Origin: a virus
Strand: one strand, 5' to 3'
DNA: 26,109 nt
Virus record (IMG/VR): IMGVR_UViG_3300046010_008626
Location: 1 to 26,109 of that record
Shown: in pieces, positions 8,768 to 17,166 of the stretch
How positions within the stretch are numbered: position 1 is the stretch's first letter
How the letters are laid out: every line of letters begins with the position of its first letter
Translations under genes and position numbers: made by a program
The notes under the pieces: model-generated
Databases searched by the model: none
Told to the model about the DNA's origin: nothing
The model's input: only the letters and a program-made list of their open reading frames with translations

Positions 8768-10222
8768 TCAGATAACCCATTCCTTGTAGCCCTCGCCCAG
8801 AACCTCTCGGGCGAGGCTCATCTTATTCCGCAAGGCTGTTAAGATCTTCTCATCCACCGTCCCCTCGGTAACGATGTCGATATAGGTCACGGCCTTCTTC
8901 TGACCTATACGATGAGCGCGGTCTTCGCTTTGCTCGCGGATCTCTAGGTCATAGTTGTTCGAGAAATACACCATGGTCGAAGCTTCGGTAAGCGTCAGCC
9001 CATAGCCACCGGTCCGTGGCTGGCCCACGAAGAACCGCAGCGGGTGGTCCGGATTCTGGAAGTCGATCACCATCTTCTGCCGGTCATCGGCCTTCGTCTC
9101 ACCGTAGTACACGCGAACGGATTCCTCACCGTACTCCTTGGCCAGCTTGTCGCGAATCATTTCCAGGTCGTAGGTGTAGTTGGCCCAGATGATGACCTTG
9201 CCGTCCGTCTCTTCCAGCACATCCATCAGCTCATCGAACTTGTTGCTGTGCATGTTGATGACGGTGCCGTCGTCCGCCTTGAAATAGCCGGAGCAGATCT
9301 GCTGCAAACGAAGGATCTGGGTCAGGACGTTCTGCGCGGTGAGCAGCTTGCCATCCAATTCTGCAATAGCTTGCTTCTTAATCCGCGCGTAGAGCAGAGC
9401 TTGCTCGTCTGTCAGCTCCACGCTGCGCTTCATGTAAATCTTTTCGGGCAGATCCAAGCAGTCCTTCTTCAGGATGCGATACGAGAACCGGTCCAGCTTG
9501 TCCGTCAGCTCGCTCAGGTTCTGATATCCGACGACCTGATTGAACGAGTGCGACCCGACGCTGCGCTTTTGCAGCCGGCAGTACCGCGCCTGAAATGAGT
9601 AGAAGGAGTTGTATCCGAGCAGACCGGGATCCAAGAAACCGCACTGGCTGTAAAGATCCATCGGGCTCTTGGTGATCGGCGAACCCGTCATGATTCGCTT
9701 GTACTTGGCCAGCATGCCGACACGAATGCAGTTCTTCGTGCGCTTGGCTTGGCCGTTCTTGATCGTTGTACTTTCGTCTATGGCCATGAGGGCGCCATGC
9801 TTGCGGAGAAAGTCCATCGCATAGTTGGTGCCGCGCTGGGTCGAGAAGGCCTCGACGTTCATAATCAGAACCTTAAACTTGCCATCCTTCTCCAGGCCGC
9901 GCTTGAGTTCAGCTTCCTGCTTCTTGGTGTTGGACGGAGACCAGACCACAACATCTAGTGGTACGTGGTCAGGCAAATGCTTGGGTAGTTCGGTGAGCTG
10001 CCAATTTTTATACACACCTTTAGGTGCGACAATCAGTGCAGCTTCGATTTCGTTTGCGTCCCAAAGGAAAGCCAGTGAATCGATGAGGATCTTTGATTTG
10101 CCGGTGCCCATCTCTGCGAACAGAGCGTAGTCCGGCTTCTTCCAAGAACGTGCAAGGGCGTCTTGCTGATGCCGGTACGGTTTGAACTTGAATGGGTAAT
10201 TGTCGTAGGTCACGGTGCTCAT
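8768..10222 (-). CDS. SNF2-family DEAD/DEAH-like helicase/ATPase
   Basis: This is a 484-residue superfamily 2 ATPase. Visible motifs: a Q-like YRHQQDA region near residues 16-22; Walker A MGTGKSK with K42; Walker B DEST at 149-152; the linker SGSPITK-type motif III as MTGSPITKSP; and motif VI QSEDRAHRIGQ at about 431-441, a hallmark of SNF2-type enzymes. Both RecA-like lobes are present, so it looks intact and is close to the usual length of phage SNF2-like helicases. It probably remodels DNA or protein-DNA complexes during replication or recombination. It is the only leftward gene between two rightward blocks. Its TGA (8768-8770) directly abuts the TGA of the giant virion gene (8765-8767), with no terminator between. 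A promoter-like element lies upstream at 10255-10283. Confidence 0.92.
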   Translation of the reverse strand: MSTVTYDNYPFKFKPYRHQQDALARSWKKPDYALFAEMGTGKSKILIDSLAFLWDANEIEAALIVAPKGVYKNWQLTELPKHLPDHVPLDVVVWSPSNTKKQEAELKRGLEKDGKFKVLIMNVEAFSTQRGTNYAMDFLRKHGALMAIDESTTIKNGQAKRTKNCIRVGMLAKYKRIMTGSPITKSPMDLYSQCGFLDPGLLGYNSFYSFQARYCRLQKRSVGSHSFNQVVGYQNLSELTDKLDRFSYRILKKDCLDLPEKIYMKRSVELTDEQALLYARIKKQAIAELDGKLLTAQNVLTQILRLQQICSGYFKADDGTVINMHSNKFDELMDVLEETDGKVIIWANYTYDLEMIRDKLAKEYGEESVRVYYGETKADDRQKMVIDFQNPDHPLRFFVGQPRTGGYGLTLTEASTMVYFSNNYDLEIREQSEDRAHRIGQKKAVTYIDIVTEGTVDEKILTALRNKMSLAREVLGEGYKEWVI

Positions 10223-10254
10223 GATTGGTTGCCCCTTTCTATCGGCTGATCCTC

Positions 10255-10283
10255 AGAATAGTGAGGCCAAAAAAAAATTTCAA
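10255..10283 (-). promoter_or_regulatory. candidate sigma70-type promoter for the SNF2-like gene
   Basis: Read on the minus strand, TTGAAA (10283-10278) and TATTCT (10260-10255) are separated by exactly 17 bases, most of them a run of nine T residues. The -35 matches the consensus at 5 of 6 positions. The element lies 33 bases upstream of the helicase ATG, and a GGGG-type ribosome-binding site lies between them. Confidence 0.55.
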
Positions 10284-10292
10284 GACCCCCGC

Positions 10293-10322
10293 TTGACGAA
10301 TCACGGTCCACGGTCCACGTTA
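10293..10322 (+). promoter_or_regulatory. candidate divergent control region for the replication operon
   Basis: A TTGACG -35-like element (10293-10298) overlaps a GAATC site (10298-10302). Two head-to-tail GGTCC units (10305-10316) follow, where the spacer and -10 would fall. The -10 match is poor (CACGTT or ACGTTA around 10316-10322), so this could need an activator or a phage-specific factor. A GGGAGAGA ribosome-binding site at 10334-10341 precedes the GTG at 10345. Confidence 0.35.
10305..10316 (+). repeat. GGTCC-AC-GGTCC tandem motif copy
   Basis: Two GGTCC units are separated by two bases, giving a 7-bp period. This is one of the cleanest copies of a motif family found throughout the window. 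It lies between the divergent replication promoters, so it may act as an operator here. Other perfect copies of the GGWCC-NN-GGWCC form are at 2429-2440, 23872-23883, 24591-24602 and 25908-25919. Confidence 0.7.
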
Positions 10323-10344
10323 GTCACCCTGACGGGAGAGAGCC

Positions 10345-10680
10345 GTGACTGTTTACATCACACATGAAGTTAGAGGACGCGATCTGTCGAACGCCTTGTC
10401 GTTCGGAGATCTTGAAATCCTTGTTCCCGCAGATCGGCAAGCGTTCGAAGGCAGCGATATGATTGCTGTCAGCGATATGATTGCAGATGGGTTGGAGGGT
10501 TTCAACGACGAAGACTACCTGCTGTTAGCTGGAGATCCAGTTTTCATCGGGCTCGCATGCGCTTGGGCGGCCGAGTACAACTCGGGACGTTTCCGGGTGC
10601 TAAAGTGGGATCGGCTAGAGGAGAGATACCTGCCGATTCAATTGGACATGTGGAACGAGGAGAGAGATTCCCATGATTGA
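10345..10680 (+). CDS. conserved phage protein, unknown function (first gene of replication module)
   Basis: This is a 111-residue protein starting at GTG 10345 with GGGAGAGA four bases upstream. The C-terminal half, around YLLLAGDPVFIGLACAWAAE and then GRFRVLKWDRLEERY, matches a segment I recognise as widespread in small phage proteins near replication genes. No catalytic motif is visible. A perfect 14-bp repeat with 18-bp period (10453-10466 and 10471-10484) duplicates SDMIA in the middle of the protein. It overlaps the next gene by eight bases, implying translational coupling. Confidence 0.75.
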   Translation: MTVYITHEVRGRDLSNALSFGDLEILVPADRQAFEGSDMIAVSDMIADGLEGFNDEDYLLLAGDPVFIGLACAWAAEYNSGRFRVLKWDRLEERYLPIQLDMWNEERDSHD

Positions 10681-11224
10681 TTTCGAAGACGCCGTAATAG
10701 AGCTTACGCAAGTAGGCGACAAGGACCTGAAGGCTGTGGCTGATCTGGTCCGCCAGCAGCTCGTGCTTGAGAGACGCATCGAGGATCTTGAGGACGAGCT
10801 GAAACGTACGCAACAAAACCTCGCAAAGATTTCTCAGGAGATCTTGCCCGAGGCTCTTGCGGAGCACGGACTATCCGAGCTTAAAATGGAAGACGGTTCT
10901 AAGATCACCGTCTCGCAATTCATCCAGGCACACATCTCGAAAGAGAAGCAGGAAGAAGCCTTTGATTGGTTGCGTGATCATGACTTCGATGACTTGATCA
11001 AGAACGTCGTGTCATTGGAGTTCGGCAAGGGCGAAGACGATCACGCCCGCGATGTAATGGAGGCGCTGACAAACCGTGGCTACTGGCCACAGAACAAGCA
11101 GTCTGTCCATCCGTCTACGTTGAAAGCGTTCGTCAAGGAGCAGGTGGAGAAGGGCGCAGAAATCCCGTCTGACCTGTTCGGTATCTTCATCGGCAAAAAA
11201 GCCGTGATCAAGAAAGGCAAGTAA
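10673..11224 (+). CDS. hypothetical replication-module protein with N-terminal coiled coil
   Basis: This 183-residue protein starts at an ATG that overlaps the preceding gene. Residues of about 20-55 (LVRQQLVLERRIEDLEDELK) form a strong coiled coil. A helical, acidic middle follows, and a conserved-looking C-terminal part contains HPSTLKAFVKEQVEKGAEIP and then FGIFIGKKAVIKK. The same gene order, just ahead of a putative ssDNA-binding protein and a primase, occurs in other podovirus-like phages (family memory). It may be a replication or recombination accessory factor. No enzyme motif is visible. Confidence 0.75.
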   Translation: MIDFEDAVIELTQVGDKDLKAVADLVRQQLVLERRIEDLEDELKRTQQNLAKISQEILPEALAEHGLSELKMEDGSKITVSQFIQAHISKEKQEEAFDWLRDHDFDDLIKNVVSLEFGKGEDDHARDVMEALTNRGYWPQNKQSVHPSTLKAFVKEQVEKGAEIPSDLFGIFIGKKAVIKKGK

Positions 11225-11225
11225 G

Positions 11226-12029
11226 ATGTCTAAGAATGCTGTTGCAGTAAAGGAAGAGAAGAGCACCGCTGTTGCGATTGCCTCTGACTTCGAAGCGTTC
11301 GCCGGCATGGGCATGGAGCAAGTTGGCACCGAAGATATGTCGGTGCCGTTCCTCCGCATCCTTGCTCAGCTTTCACCGCAGGTGAACAAGCGCGATGGTG
11401 CGTATGTTGAGGGAGCCGAACCCGGCTTCATCTACAACACTGTCGCCAACGAGGCATATGATGGGGACGCCGGAATCCAAGTGATTCCGTGCTACTACAG
11501 CCGTCGCCTTGTTGAGTGGAAGCCGCGTGAGAAAGGCGGCGGGTATGTGGGCAGCTATGCTGCTACGGATCCGATTGCGAACACGACATACCGTGATGAT
11601 CGCGGTAACGATGTGCTGCCGAACGGCAACCTGTTGTCGAACACAGCACAGTTCTTCGTGATCCTTATGCACCCAACGATGGGACCGCAGCGTTGTCTGA
11701 TCACCATGACCAGCACGCAGCTCAAGAAAGCCCGCAAGTGGGTGACGCAGATGCAATCGCTGACAGCTACCGGAAAGAACGGGAACCTGTTCACGTTGCC
11801 AATGATGTCGCAGGTATATCGTCTGCGCACAACCGAAGAGCGTAACGACAAGGGTTCGTGGTTCGGCTGGGAGATCTCACGCGTGGGGCCAGTCGAAGAC
11901 AAGAACCTCTTCAACCTTGCTGTCGAGTTCTCGAAGTCGGTAGCCAAGGGCGAAGTTCAGGTGAAGGAAGAGCAGGGTTCGGACGACACCCGCCGCTCCT
12001 CTGGCGGCGACGAAGACGCGCCGTTCTGA
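11226..12029 (+). CDS. putative single-stranded DNA-binding protein
   Basis: This 267-residue protein starts at ATG 11226, one base after the previous stop. The body has beta-strand-rich segments (AGIQVIPCYYSRRLVEWKPR; AQFFVILMHPTMGPQRCLI) of the kind found in phage proteins encoded beside primase and polymerase. The C-terminus is a disordered acidic tail ending in SSGGDEDAPF, closely resembling the DDDIPF tail through which bacterial SSB recruits partner proteins. The tail and gene position support an SSB-like role protecting single-stranded DNA and recruiting the phage replisome. The core fold could not be assigned by eye. A terminator-like hairpin lies eight bases after the stop. Confidence 0.6.
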   Translation: MSKNAVAVKEEKSTAVAIASDFEAFAGMGMEQVGTEDMSVPFLRILAQLSPQVNKRDGAYVEGAEPGFIYNTVANEAYDGDAGIQVIPCYYSRRLVEWKPREKGGGYVGSYAATDPIANTTYRDDRGNDVLPNGNLLSNTAQFFVILMHPTMGPQRCLITMTSTQLKKARKWVTQMQSLTATGKNGNLFTLPMMSQVYRLRTTEERNDKGSWFGWEISRVGPVEDKNLFNLAVEFSKSVAKGEVQVKEEQGSDDTRRSSGGDEDAPF

Positions 12030-12036
12030 TTGTACT

Positions 12037-12060
12037 GGGGAGGCCTCGTGCCTCCCCTTT
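12037..12060 (+). terminator. terminator-like hairpin after the SSB-like gene
   Basis: A perfect 8-bp stem (GGGGAGGC at 12037-12044 with GCCTCCCC at 12050-12057) closes a 5-base loop and is followed by TTT. The T-tract is short, so partial termination or attenuation is likely. That would let the abundant SSB-like protein be made in excess over the downstream primase, helicase and polymerase. Confidence 0.6.
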
Positions 12061-12085
12061 CCCCACCTGTTCGGAATGATTTACC

Positions 12086-13615
12086 ATGGAACTCGCAGCA
12101 CGATTCCATTCGCTGTTTGCTGGGAATGATAGAGCGCACGGAACGTTCAGCGTCAACGCTGACCGCGCTACAGACGGAAAGAAAACCGGTACTGCGCGAG
12201 TCCTCCGTGAACCTCCGACCACGGACCTTTGGTCTAAGCACCTCAAGGGTGAGTCGGGTCTAGGCATCATCCCAATCAAGGACAACAACTGCTGTCATTG
12301 GGGCGCCATCGATATCGATGTGTACAATCTTGACCACGCTGCACTGATCAAGCAGGTCGAGAAGCACAACCTACCGGGCATTGTCTGCCGCAGTAAATCC
12401 GGCGGCGCTCATCTGTTTTTCTTTTTCGACAAGGAAGTTCCGGCCGAGGACCTCCAACCAAAGCTAATCAGCATTGCTGCAATGCTTGGCTATGGTGGAT
12501 CCGAGGTGTTCCCCAAGCAGCAGAAGATCCTGGCTGATCGTGGTGACACGGGCAACTTCCTTAACATGCCGTACTTCTCTGGCACTCGCACGACACGCTA
12601 CGGCTACAACAACCAGAACGAAAGTCTCGGGCCGGCGGAGTTCATCGAGTTCGCCGAGAGCCGAACCATTGCACCCGACACATTCTTGGAGCTGCGCACA
12701 CAGCCCAAGAAAGCAGAGGAGCTGCTGCCCAAAGGACCGCCATGCTTGCAGCATCTTGCCGCGCAGGGGTTCGGCGAAGGCTCGCGCAACAATGCACTGT
12801 TCAACCTTGGCGTCTACTGCCGCATGTCCAACCCCGACAAGTGGGAAGAGGATCTGCACAAGTACAATATGAAATACATGGTGCCGCCGCTCGATAGCAA
12901 AGAGGTGGAGATCGTCATCAGCCAACTTCGCAAGAAGGAATACTTCTACAAGTGCGAAGACCAACCCATCGTGTCCTTCTGCAACAAGGACGTGTGCATC
13001 ACGCGCAAGTTCGGCATCGGCCCCGGCCAACGGTCCAATGACCTTGGCTCACTGACCAAGATCGACGGCGATCCTCCGGTCTGGATCCTCGATGTGGACG
13101 GCAAGCGTGTCGAGCTGGGCACTGATGCCTTCGTTAACCAGAAGGCGTTCCAACGTGACTGCATGAACCAGATCAACGTCATGCCCCGCACCATGAGTGC
13201 GAAGGCGTGGGAGGCACGCATCCAAGTGATGCTGGCCAGCCTGACGATTGTTGAGGTTCCGCCTGAAGCCACAAGCAAGGGTGAGTTCTTTGATCTCCTC
13301 ACCACCTTCTGTTGCGACCGAGCGAAGGGTGTTGATCGCGAAGACATCCTGCAAGGCATCGCCGTGTGGACTGACGGCCGCGTCTACTTCCAAGTCAAAG
13401 ATCTCAAGAAGCATCTGGCTCAATATCAATTCACCTCATACACCGCCGTCAAGATTGGCCTCCGCCTGAAAGAGATGGGCGCAGAGAAAACCTTTTGGAA
13501 TATTAAAGGCCGCGGTGTCCATGTGTGGGGCATGCAACAGAAATCATTCGACGGACATCAAGAGGTGGTGATGGAGCTGCCGCCGCTGCGCAGCGAGGAA
13601 GCGGACATTCTCTGA
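12086..13615 (+). CDS. archaeo-eukaryotic-type (AEP) DNA primase, TOTE-like
   Basis: This is a 509-residue protein. Motifs: AIDIDVY at residues 74-80 fits the metal-binding hhDhD motif I; SKSGGAHLFFFF with H109 fits motif II (sxH); SEVFPKQ with E140 fits the acidic motif III region seen in primases of the TOTE-like clade. A GEGSRNNALFNLGVYCR segment near 230 resembles the PriCT helical domain. It is followed by a Cys cluster (YKCEDQP, SFCNKDVC) probably binding zinc. The last 150 residues look like a winged-helix or accessory domain. It would make primers for the family A polymerase downstream. No helicase domain is fused; the separate UvrD-type helicase overlaps its stop (TGATG at 13613-13617). 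Start ATG 12086 has GGAAT upstream. Confidence 0.87.
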   Translation: MELAARFHSLFAGNDRAHGTFSVNADRATDGKKTGTARVLREPPTTDLWSKHLKGESGLGIIPIKDNNCCHWGAIDIDVYNLDHAALIKQVEKHNLPGIVCRSKSGGAHLFFFFDKEVPAEDLQPKLISIAAMLGYGGSEVFPKQQKILADRGDTGNFLNMPYFSGTRTTRYGYNNQNESLGPAEFIEFAESRTIAPDTFLELRTQPKKAEELLPKGPPCLQHLAAQGFGEGSRNNALFNLGVYCRMSNPDKWEEDLHKYNMKYMVPPLDSKEVEIVISQLRKKEYFYKCEDQPIVSFCNKDVCITRKFGIGPGQRSNDLGSLTKIDGDPPVWILDVDGKRVELGTDAFVNQKAFQRDCMNQINVMPRTMSAKAWEARIQVMLASLTIVEVPPEATSKGEFFDLLTTFCCDRAKGVDREDILQGIAVWTDGRVYFQVKDLKKHLAQYQFTSYTAVKIGLRLKEMGAEKTFWNIKGRGVHVWGMQQKSFDGHQEVVMELPPLRSEEADIL

Positions 13616-15129
13616 TGCACATCATCCTCGGCCCGCCTGGCACAGGGAAGACAACGAAACTCCTGACGCTAGTCGAGGAGTTCATGGACCGTGGTGTCCC
13701 GCCAGATCGTATCGCCTATTTCAGTTTCACCCGGCAAGCTGCAATGGAAGCGATCAGTCGCGCGGTCCGCCGCTTCCGCTTGTCGCCCAAGGATCTGCCC
13801 TACTTCCGCACTCTCCACAGTTTCGCAATGCTTCGCTGTGGCATTGACAAAAAGAATGTCATGACGTGGAAGCACTACGAAGAGGCCGCGAACTGGCTCC
13901 GCATCGGGCAGTTTCAAGAACTGGCCCCGCCCTCTGACGGACCGTATCAAGAATACGGCTTCGGTGATCGCTTCCTTGAGGTGATCAACATGTCGCGCAT
14001 CTGCCTCTTGCCACTTCGGGAAGTCTACAACCGCTCCTCCGTGCCAATGACTACGGACTGGGCCAAGGTCGATTATGTTGACCGGGGCCTTCGGTTCTTC
14101 AAGAAAACCAATAACCTTTATGATTTCACCGACATGATCGAGATGTTCATCGAACAGCAGCTCTCCCCACAGTTCGATGTCGTGTTTGTAGATGAGGTCC
14201 AAGATCTGTCGCCAATCCAATGGCGCATGGTCGAACTCATCTCGAAGTTTTCCAAACAGGTTATCGTGGCAGGAGACGATGATCAGGCGATTTATAGATG
14301 GGCGGGGGCGGACGTAGACTACTTCATTCGTCTCGCCGGGACACAAGAGATATTGGGACAGAGCTTTCGTATTCCTGCCAGTCATCATGCGATCAGCCAG
14401 CGCCTCATCCACCAAGTTCATCATCGCCGGCAGAAAGAGTTTCGTCCGCGCGACGAGGAGGGTTTAGTCGAGTGGCATCGCCACAGCGAGGAAGTTAACC
14501 TAGAAAGTGGTGATTGGCTATTGCTGTCCCGCACACGTAGGGGTGCAAAACAAATCGAACAAGAAGTGCGGCAGCGCGGTTTGTTGTATTCGTTCAACCT
14601 CAGCTCCGACGTAGACAGTGGAGCACTCAACGCAATCCGCATGTGGGAGCAACTGCGCAACGGTGAGTTGCTGTCGGCCGCAGATGTTCGCCATGTCTAT
14701 CGGCACATGAATCTTCACGAGCAGATCAAGCGCGGTCACAAGACGCTGCCGAATGTTGAAGGCGATCAGCTCTTGAGCATCGAGCAACTGACCTCGGACC
14801 ATGGACTAATGACCAAGGCTCCGTGGGACGAAGCACTCGGCGCAATCCCCGAGGAAGACAAGCGTTACTTCCGGGCGTGCATCCGTCGAGGCGAGCGTGT
14901 TGATGCGAAGCCTCGTATTCGGATCTCAACAATCCACACGGCAAAGGGAGCAGAGGCTACCAATGTCATGCTCATGACGGATTATCCATCTAAAGCTGTA
15001 AACTCGGTGCGAAAGGGTATACACTCTGAGGACGACGAAGCCCGCGTCTTTTATGTGGGGCTGACTCGGGCGAAGAAAGAGCTTCACCTGATCCATCCTA
15101 TGAGCGGCAAGGGTTATCCAATCCCATGA
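13615..15129 (+). CDS. UvrD/Rep-type superfamily 1 DNA helicase
   Basis: The ATG at 13615 overlaps the primase stop. It is preferred over the upstream GTG-like opening at 13525 because the Walker A motif follows at once and a GAGGAAG ribosome-binding element lies just before. The product is 504 residues, short for a UvrD but complete in motifs: GPPGTGKTT (6-14), VVFVDEVQD (DEVQD at 193-197), GDDDQAIYRWAG (220 onward), QSFRIP, STIHTAKGAEA and VFYVGLTRAKKELHL. It is predicted to unwind DNA 3'-5' at the fork or during repair. It is translationally coupled to the primase before it and, by ATGA, to the zinc-ribbon gene after it. Confidence 0.93.
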   Translation: MHIILGPPGTGKTTKLLTLVEEFMDRGVPPDRIAYFSFTRQAAMEAISRAVRRFRLSPKDLPYFRTLHSFAMLRCGIDKKNVMTWKHYEEAANWLRIGQFQELAPPSDGPYQEYGFGDRFLEVINMSRICLLPLREVYNRSSVPMTTDWAKVDYVDRGLRFFKKTNNLYDFTDMIEMFIEQQLSPQFDVVFVDEVQDLSPIQWRMVELISKFSKQVIVAGDDDQAIYRWAGADVDYFIRLAGTQEILGQSFRIPASHHAISQRLIHQVHHRRQKEFRPRDEEGLVEWHRHSEEVNLESGDWLLLSRTRRGAKQIEQEVRQRGLLYSFNLSSDVDSGALNAIRMWEQLRNGELLSAADVRHVYRHMNLHEQIKRGHKTLPNVEGDQLLSIEQLTSDHGLMTKAPWDEALGAIPEEDKRYFRACIRRGERVDAKPRIRISTIHTAKGAEATNVMLMTDYPSKAVNSVRKGIHSEDDEARVFYVGLTRAKKELHLIHPMSGKGYPIP

Positions 15130-15344
15130 AAAAGAATCGCGAAGTGTTGGCCTATTGCCTATGCGGCCGCATGGAAGAAATCACCACCCTTCAGAAGGTC
15201 AAGAACAAGTGGCCTTTTTGTGATTGCAATCAGCCTATGAGGATTACCGCAGATGTCGTTTCAGTACGAGCACGAGACGGAATGGGTGATGCCGGAGGAG
15301 TACCCGGATCTGACGGGGATCCCGGAGATAGCAATCGATCTTGA
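15126..15344 (+). CDS. small zinc-ribbon-like protein
   Basis: This 72-residue protein starts at an ATGA overlap with the helicase stop. Two Cys pairs, YCLCGR near residues 10-14 and WPFCDCNQP near 30-38, are spaced like a minimal zinc ribbon. The last 30 residues are Gly/Asp/Arg-rich and lie over the first 92 bases of the polymerase gene in another frame. They look like read-through rather than a folded domain. It may be a DNA-binding helper of the replication complex. Confidence 0.6.
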   Translation: MKKNREVLAYCLCGRMEEITTLQKVKNKWPFCDCNQPMRITADVVSVRARDGMGDAGGVPGSDGDPGDSNRS

Positions 15345-17166
15345 AACCTACGATCCTCTCCTGAAAGAAACGGGATCCGGCTGGGCAACCAGGCAGGGGC
15401 ACATCATTGGTGTGGCCGTCGCGATTCCTGGCAAGGCTTGGTACTTCCCGATCCGCCATGAGAACGGTGCGAACTTCGATGTCAAAGCAACCTTGCGGTG
15501 GCTGAAGGATGTCTGCAACCAGCCCGACACCACCTACGTCTTTCACAATGCGATGTACGACGTTGGCTGGCTGCGCTGCGAAGGGATCGAAGTGGCCGGC
15601 CAGATCGTGGACACCATGATCGCGGCGCCGCTGATCGACGAGAACCGCTTCAGCTATTCGCTCAATGCGCTTGGCCGGGACTATCTCAAGGAAACCAAGA
15701 GCGAACGGACGCTGACTGAAGCGGCCAAGAGCATGGGCCTCAATCCGAAGAGCGAGATGTACAAGCTGCCGGCGCACTTCGTCGGGGCGTACGCTGAGCA
15801 GGACGCGGCTTTGACCCTGCGCCTCTGGCATCACCTGCGCGGCATCATTCATGAGGACCAGCTCACGTCGATCTTCGAACTGGAGAGCAAGGTGTTCCGG
15901 GTTATCCTCGACATGCGGACCAAGGGTGTGCGCGTCGATATGGAGAAGGCCGAGGGCGTTAAGAAGTTTCTCATGAAAGAAGAAGAGCAGATTCTTTCAG
16001 CGATCAAGAAAGAGTATGGGACTGACGTTAACCTTTGGGCGGCACGATCAGTGTCCTTGGCCTTTGATGCGGCGGGGCTTGAGTATCCGCGCACGGCCAC
16101 CGAGCAGCCGTCCTTCACCAAGAACTTCCTCGCCAACCACGCCCACGACCTACCAAAGAAGATCGTCCGGGCGCGTGAGTTGAACAAGGCCCGCACCACC
16201 TTCATCGATTCGATCACCAGGCACTCGCACAATGGGCGCATCCACGCGGACATCCACCAGCTCCGGGGTGACGAGGGCGGCACGATCACCGGGCGGTTCA
16301 GCTATTCGAACCCCAACCTTCAGCAGCTCCCGTCGCGCGACGATTTCATCTCGCCCCTGATCCGTGGCCTGTTCCTCCCCGAGGAGGGCGATGTGTGGGG
16401 CAGCTTCGACTACTCGTCGCAGGAGCCGCGCATCGTGGTCCACTACGCATCCATCGTTCACAAGAACTTCCTTGAAGGCAAAGCCCGCTATCCCATGAAC
16501 GGGGCGGACACCTTCGTGGAGAAGTATCGGGAGGATCCACGGACGGACTTCCATCAGCTTGCGGCCGACATCGTGGGCGTCTCGCGCAAGCAAGCGAAGA
16601 CCATCAACCTTGGACTCTTCTATGGCATGGGCGTCAACAAACTGAGCGAGCAGCTTGGCTTGGACCTGGCGTCTGGCAAGGAACTGTTCAAGCAGTATCA
16701 CGATGCTGTGCCCTTCGTCCGTGAGATGTCGAACTACGTCATGGAGCGGGCCGAGAAGAACGGCCACATCCGTACGCTGCTTGGCCGCAAGGGACGCTTC
16801 GATAAGTGGGAGCCGAAGTCCTTCGGTGTTCACAAGCCCATGGTCTTCGAAGATGCGCTGCGTGAGTACGGCCATCCCCTCAAGCGGGCCTTCACCTACA
16901 AGGCGCTGAACAAACTGATCCAAGGATCCGCGGCCGATCAAACGAAGCGGGCGATGGTGGAGCTGCATGCCGCCGGCATACCGCCCATGGTCCAGATCCA
17001 CGACGAACTAGCCGTGTCCGTTCGTGATGCGGCGCAAGCGCGTCAGGTGGTGGAGATCATGGAGAACTGCGTCGAGATGGAGATCCCATCGGTCGTAGAC
17101 GCAGAGCTTGGCCCCTCGTGGGGCGAAGCTAAGCTATCGATCAGCGATGTGTTTGGGGAAGATTAA
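15253..17166 (+). CDS. family A DNA polymerase with 3'-5' exonuclease
   Basis: This is a 637-residue, Pol I-like enzyme without a 5' nuclease domain, as usual for phages. Exonuclease motifs: IDLET with D29 and E31; FHNAMYDVGW with D103; YAEQD with Y180 and D184. Polymerase motifs: motif A FDYSSQEPRI (D386, E391, the same spacing as in E. coli Pol I); motif B RKQAKTINLGLFYG (R445 to G458); motif C QIHDE (H583-D584-E585). All key residues are present, so it should be active and proofreading. Start ATG 15253 has GAGGA nine bases upstream; an alternative ATG at 15289 is possible. It closes the replication module and overlaps the convergent leftward gene by 26 bases. Confidence 0.95.
   Translation: MSFQYEHETEWVMPEEYPDLTGIPEIAIDLETYDPLLKETGSGWATRQGHIIGVAVAIPGKAWYFPIRHENGANFDVKATLRWLKDVCNQPDTTYVFHNAMYDVGWLRCEGIEVAGQIVDTMIAAPLIDENRFSYSLNALGRDYLKETKSERTLTEAAKSMGLNPKSEMYKLPAHFVGAYAEQDAALTLRLWHHLRGIIHEDQLTSIFELESKVFRVILDMRTKGVRVDMEKAEGVKKFLMKEEEQILSAIKKEYGTDVNLWAARSVSLAFDAAGLEYPRTATEQPSFTKNFLANHAHDLPKKIVRARELNKARTTFIDSITRHSHNGRIHADIHQLRGDEGGTITGRFSYSNPNLQQLPSRDDFISPLIRGLFLPEEGDVWGSFDYSSQEPRIVVHYASIVHKNFLEGKARYPMNGADTFVEKYREDPRTDFHQLAADIVGVSRKQAKTINLGLFYGMGVNKLSEQLGLDLASGKELFKQYHDAVPFVREMSNYVMERAEKNGHIRTLLGRKGRFDKWEPKSFGVHKPMVFEDALREYGHPLKRAFTYKALNKLIQGSAADQTKRAMVELHAAGIPPMVQIHDELAVSVRDAAQARQVVEIMENCVEMEIPSVVDAELGPSWGEAKLSISDVFGED

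Noticed and set aside
9044-9598. Plus-strand frame of 184 codons opposite the SNF2-like gene
   Set aside because: The SNF2 motifs on the minus strand are unambiguous; this frame is their complement.
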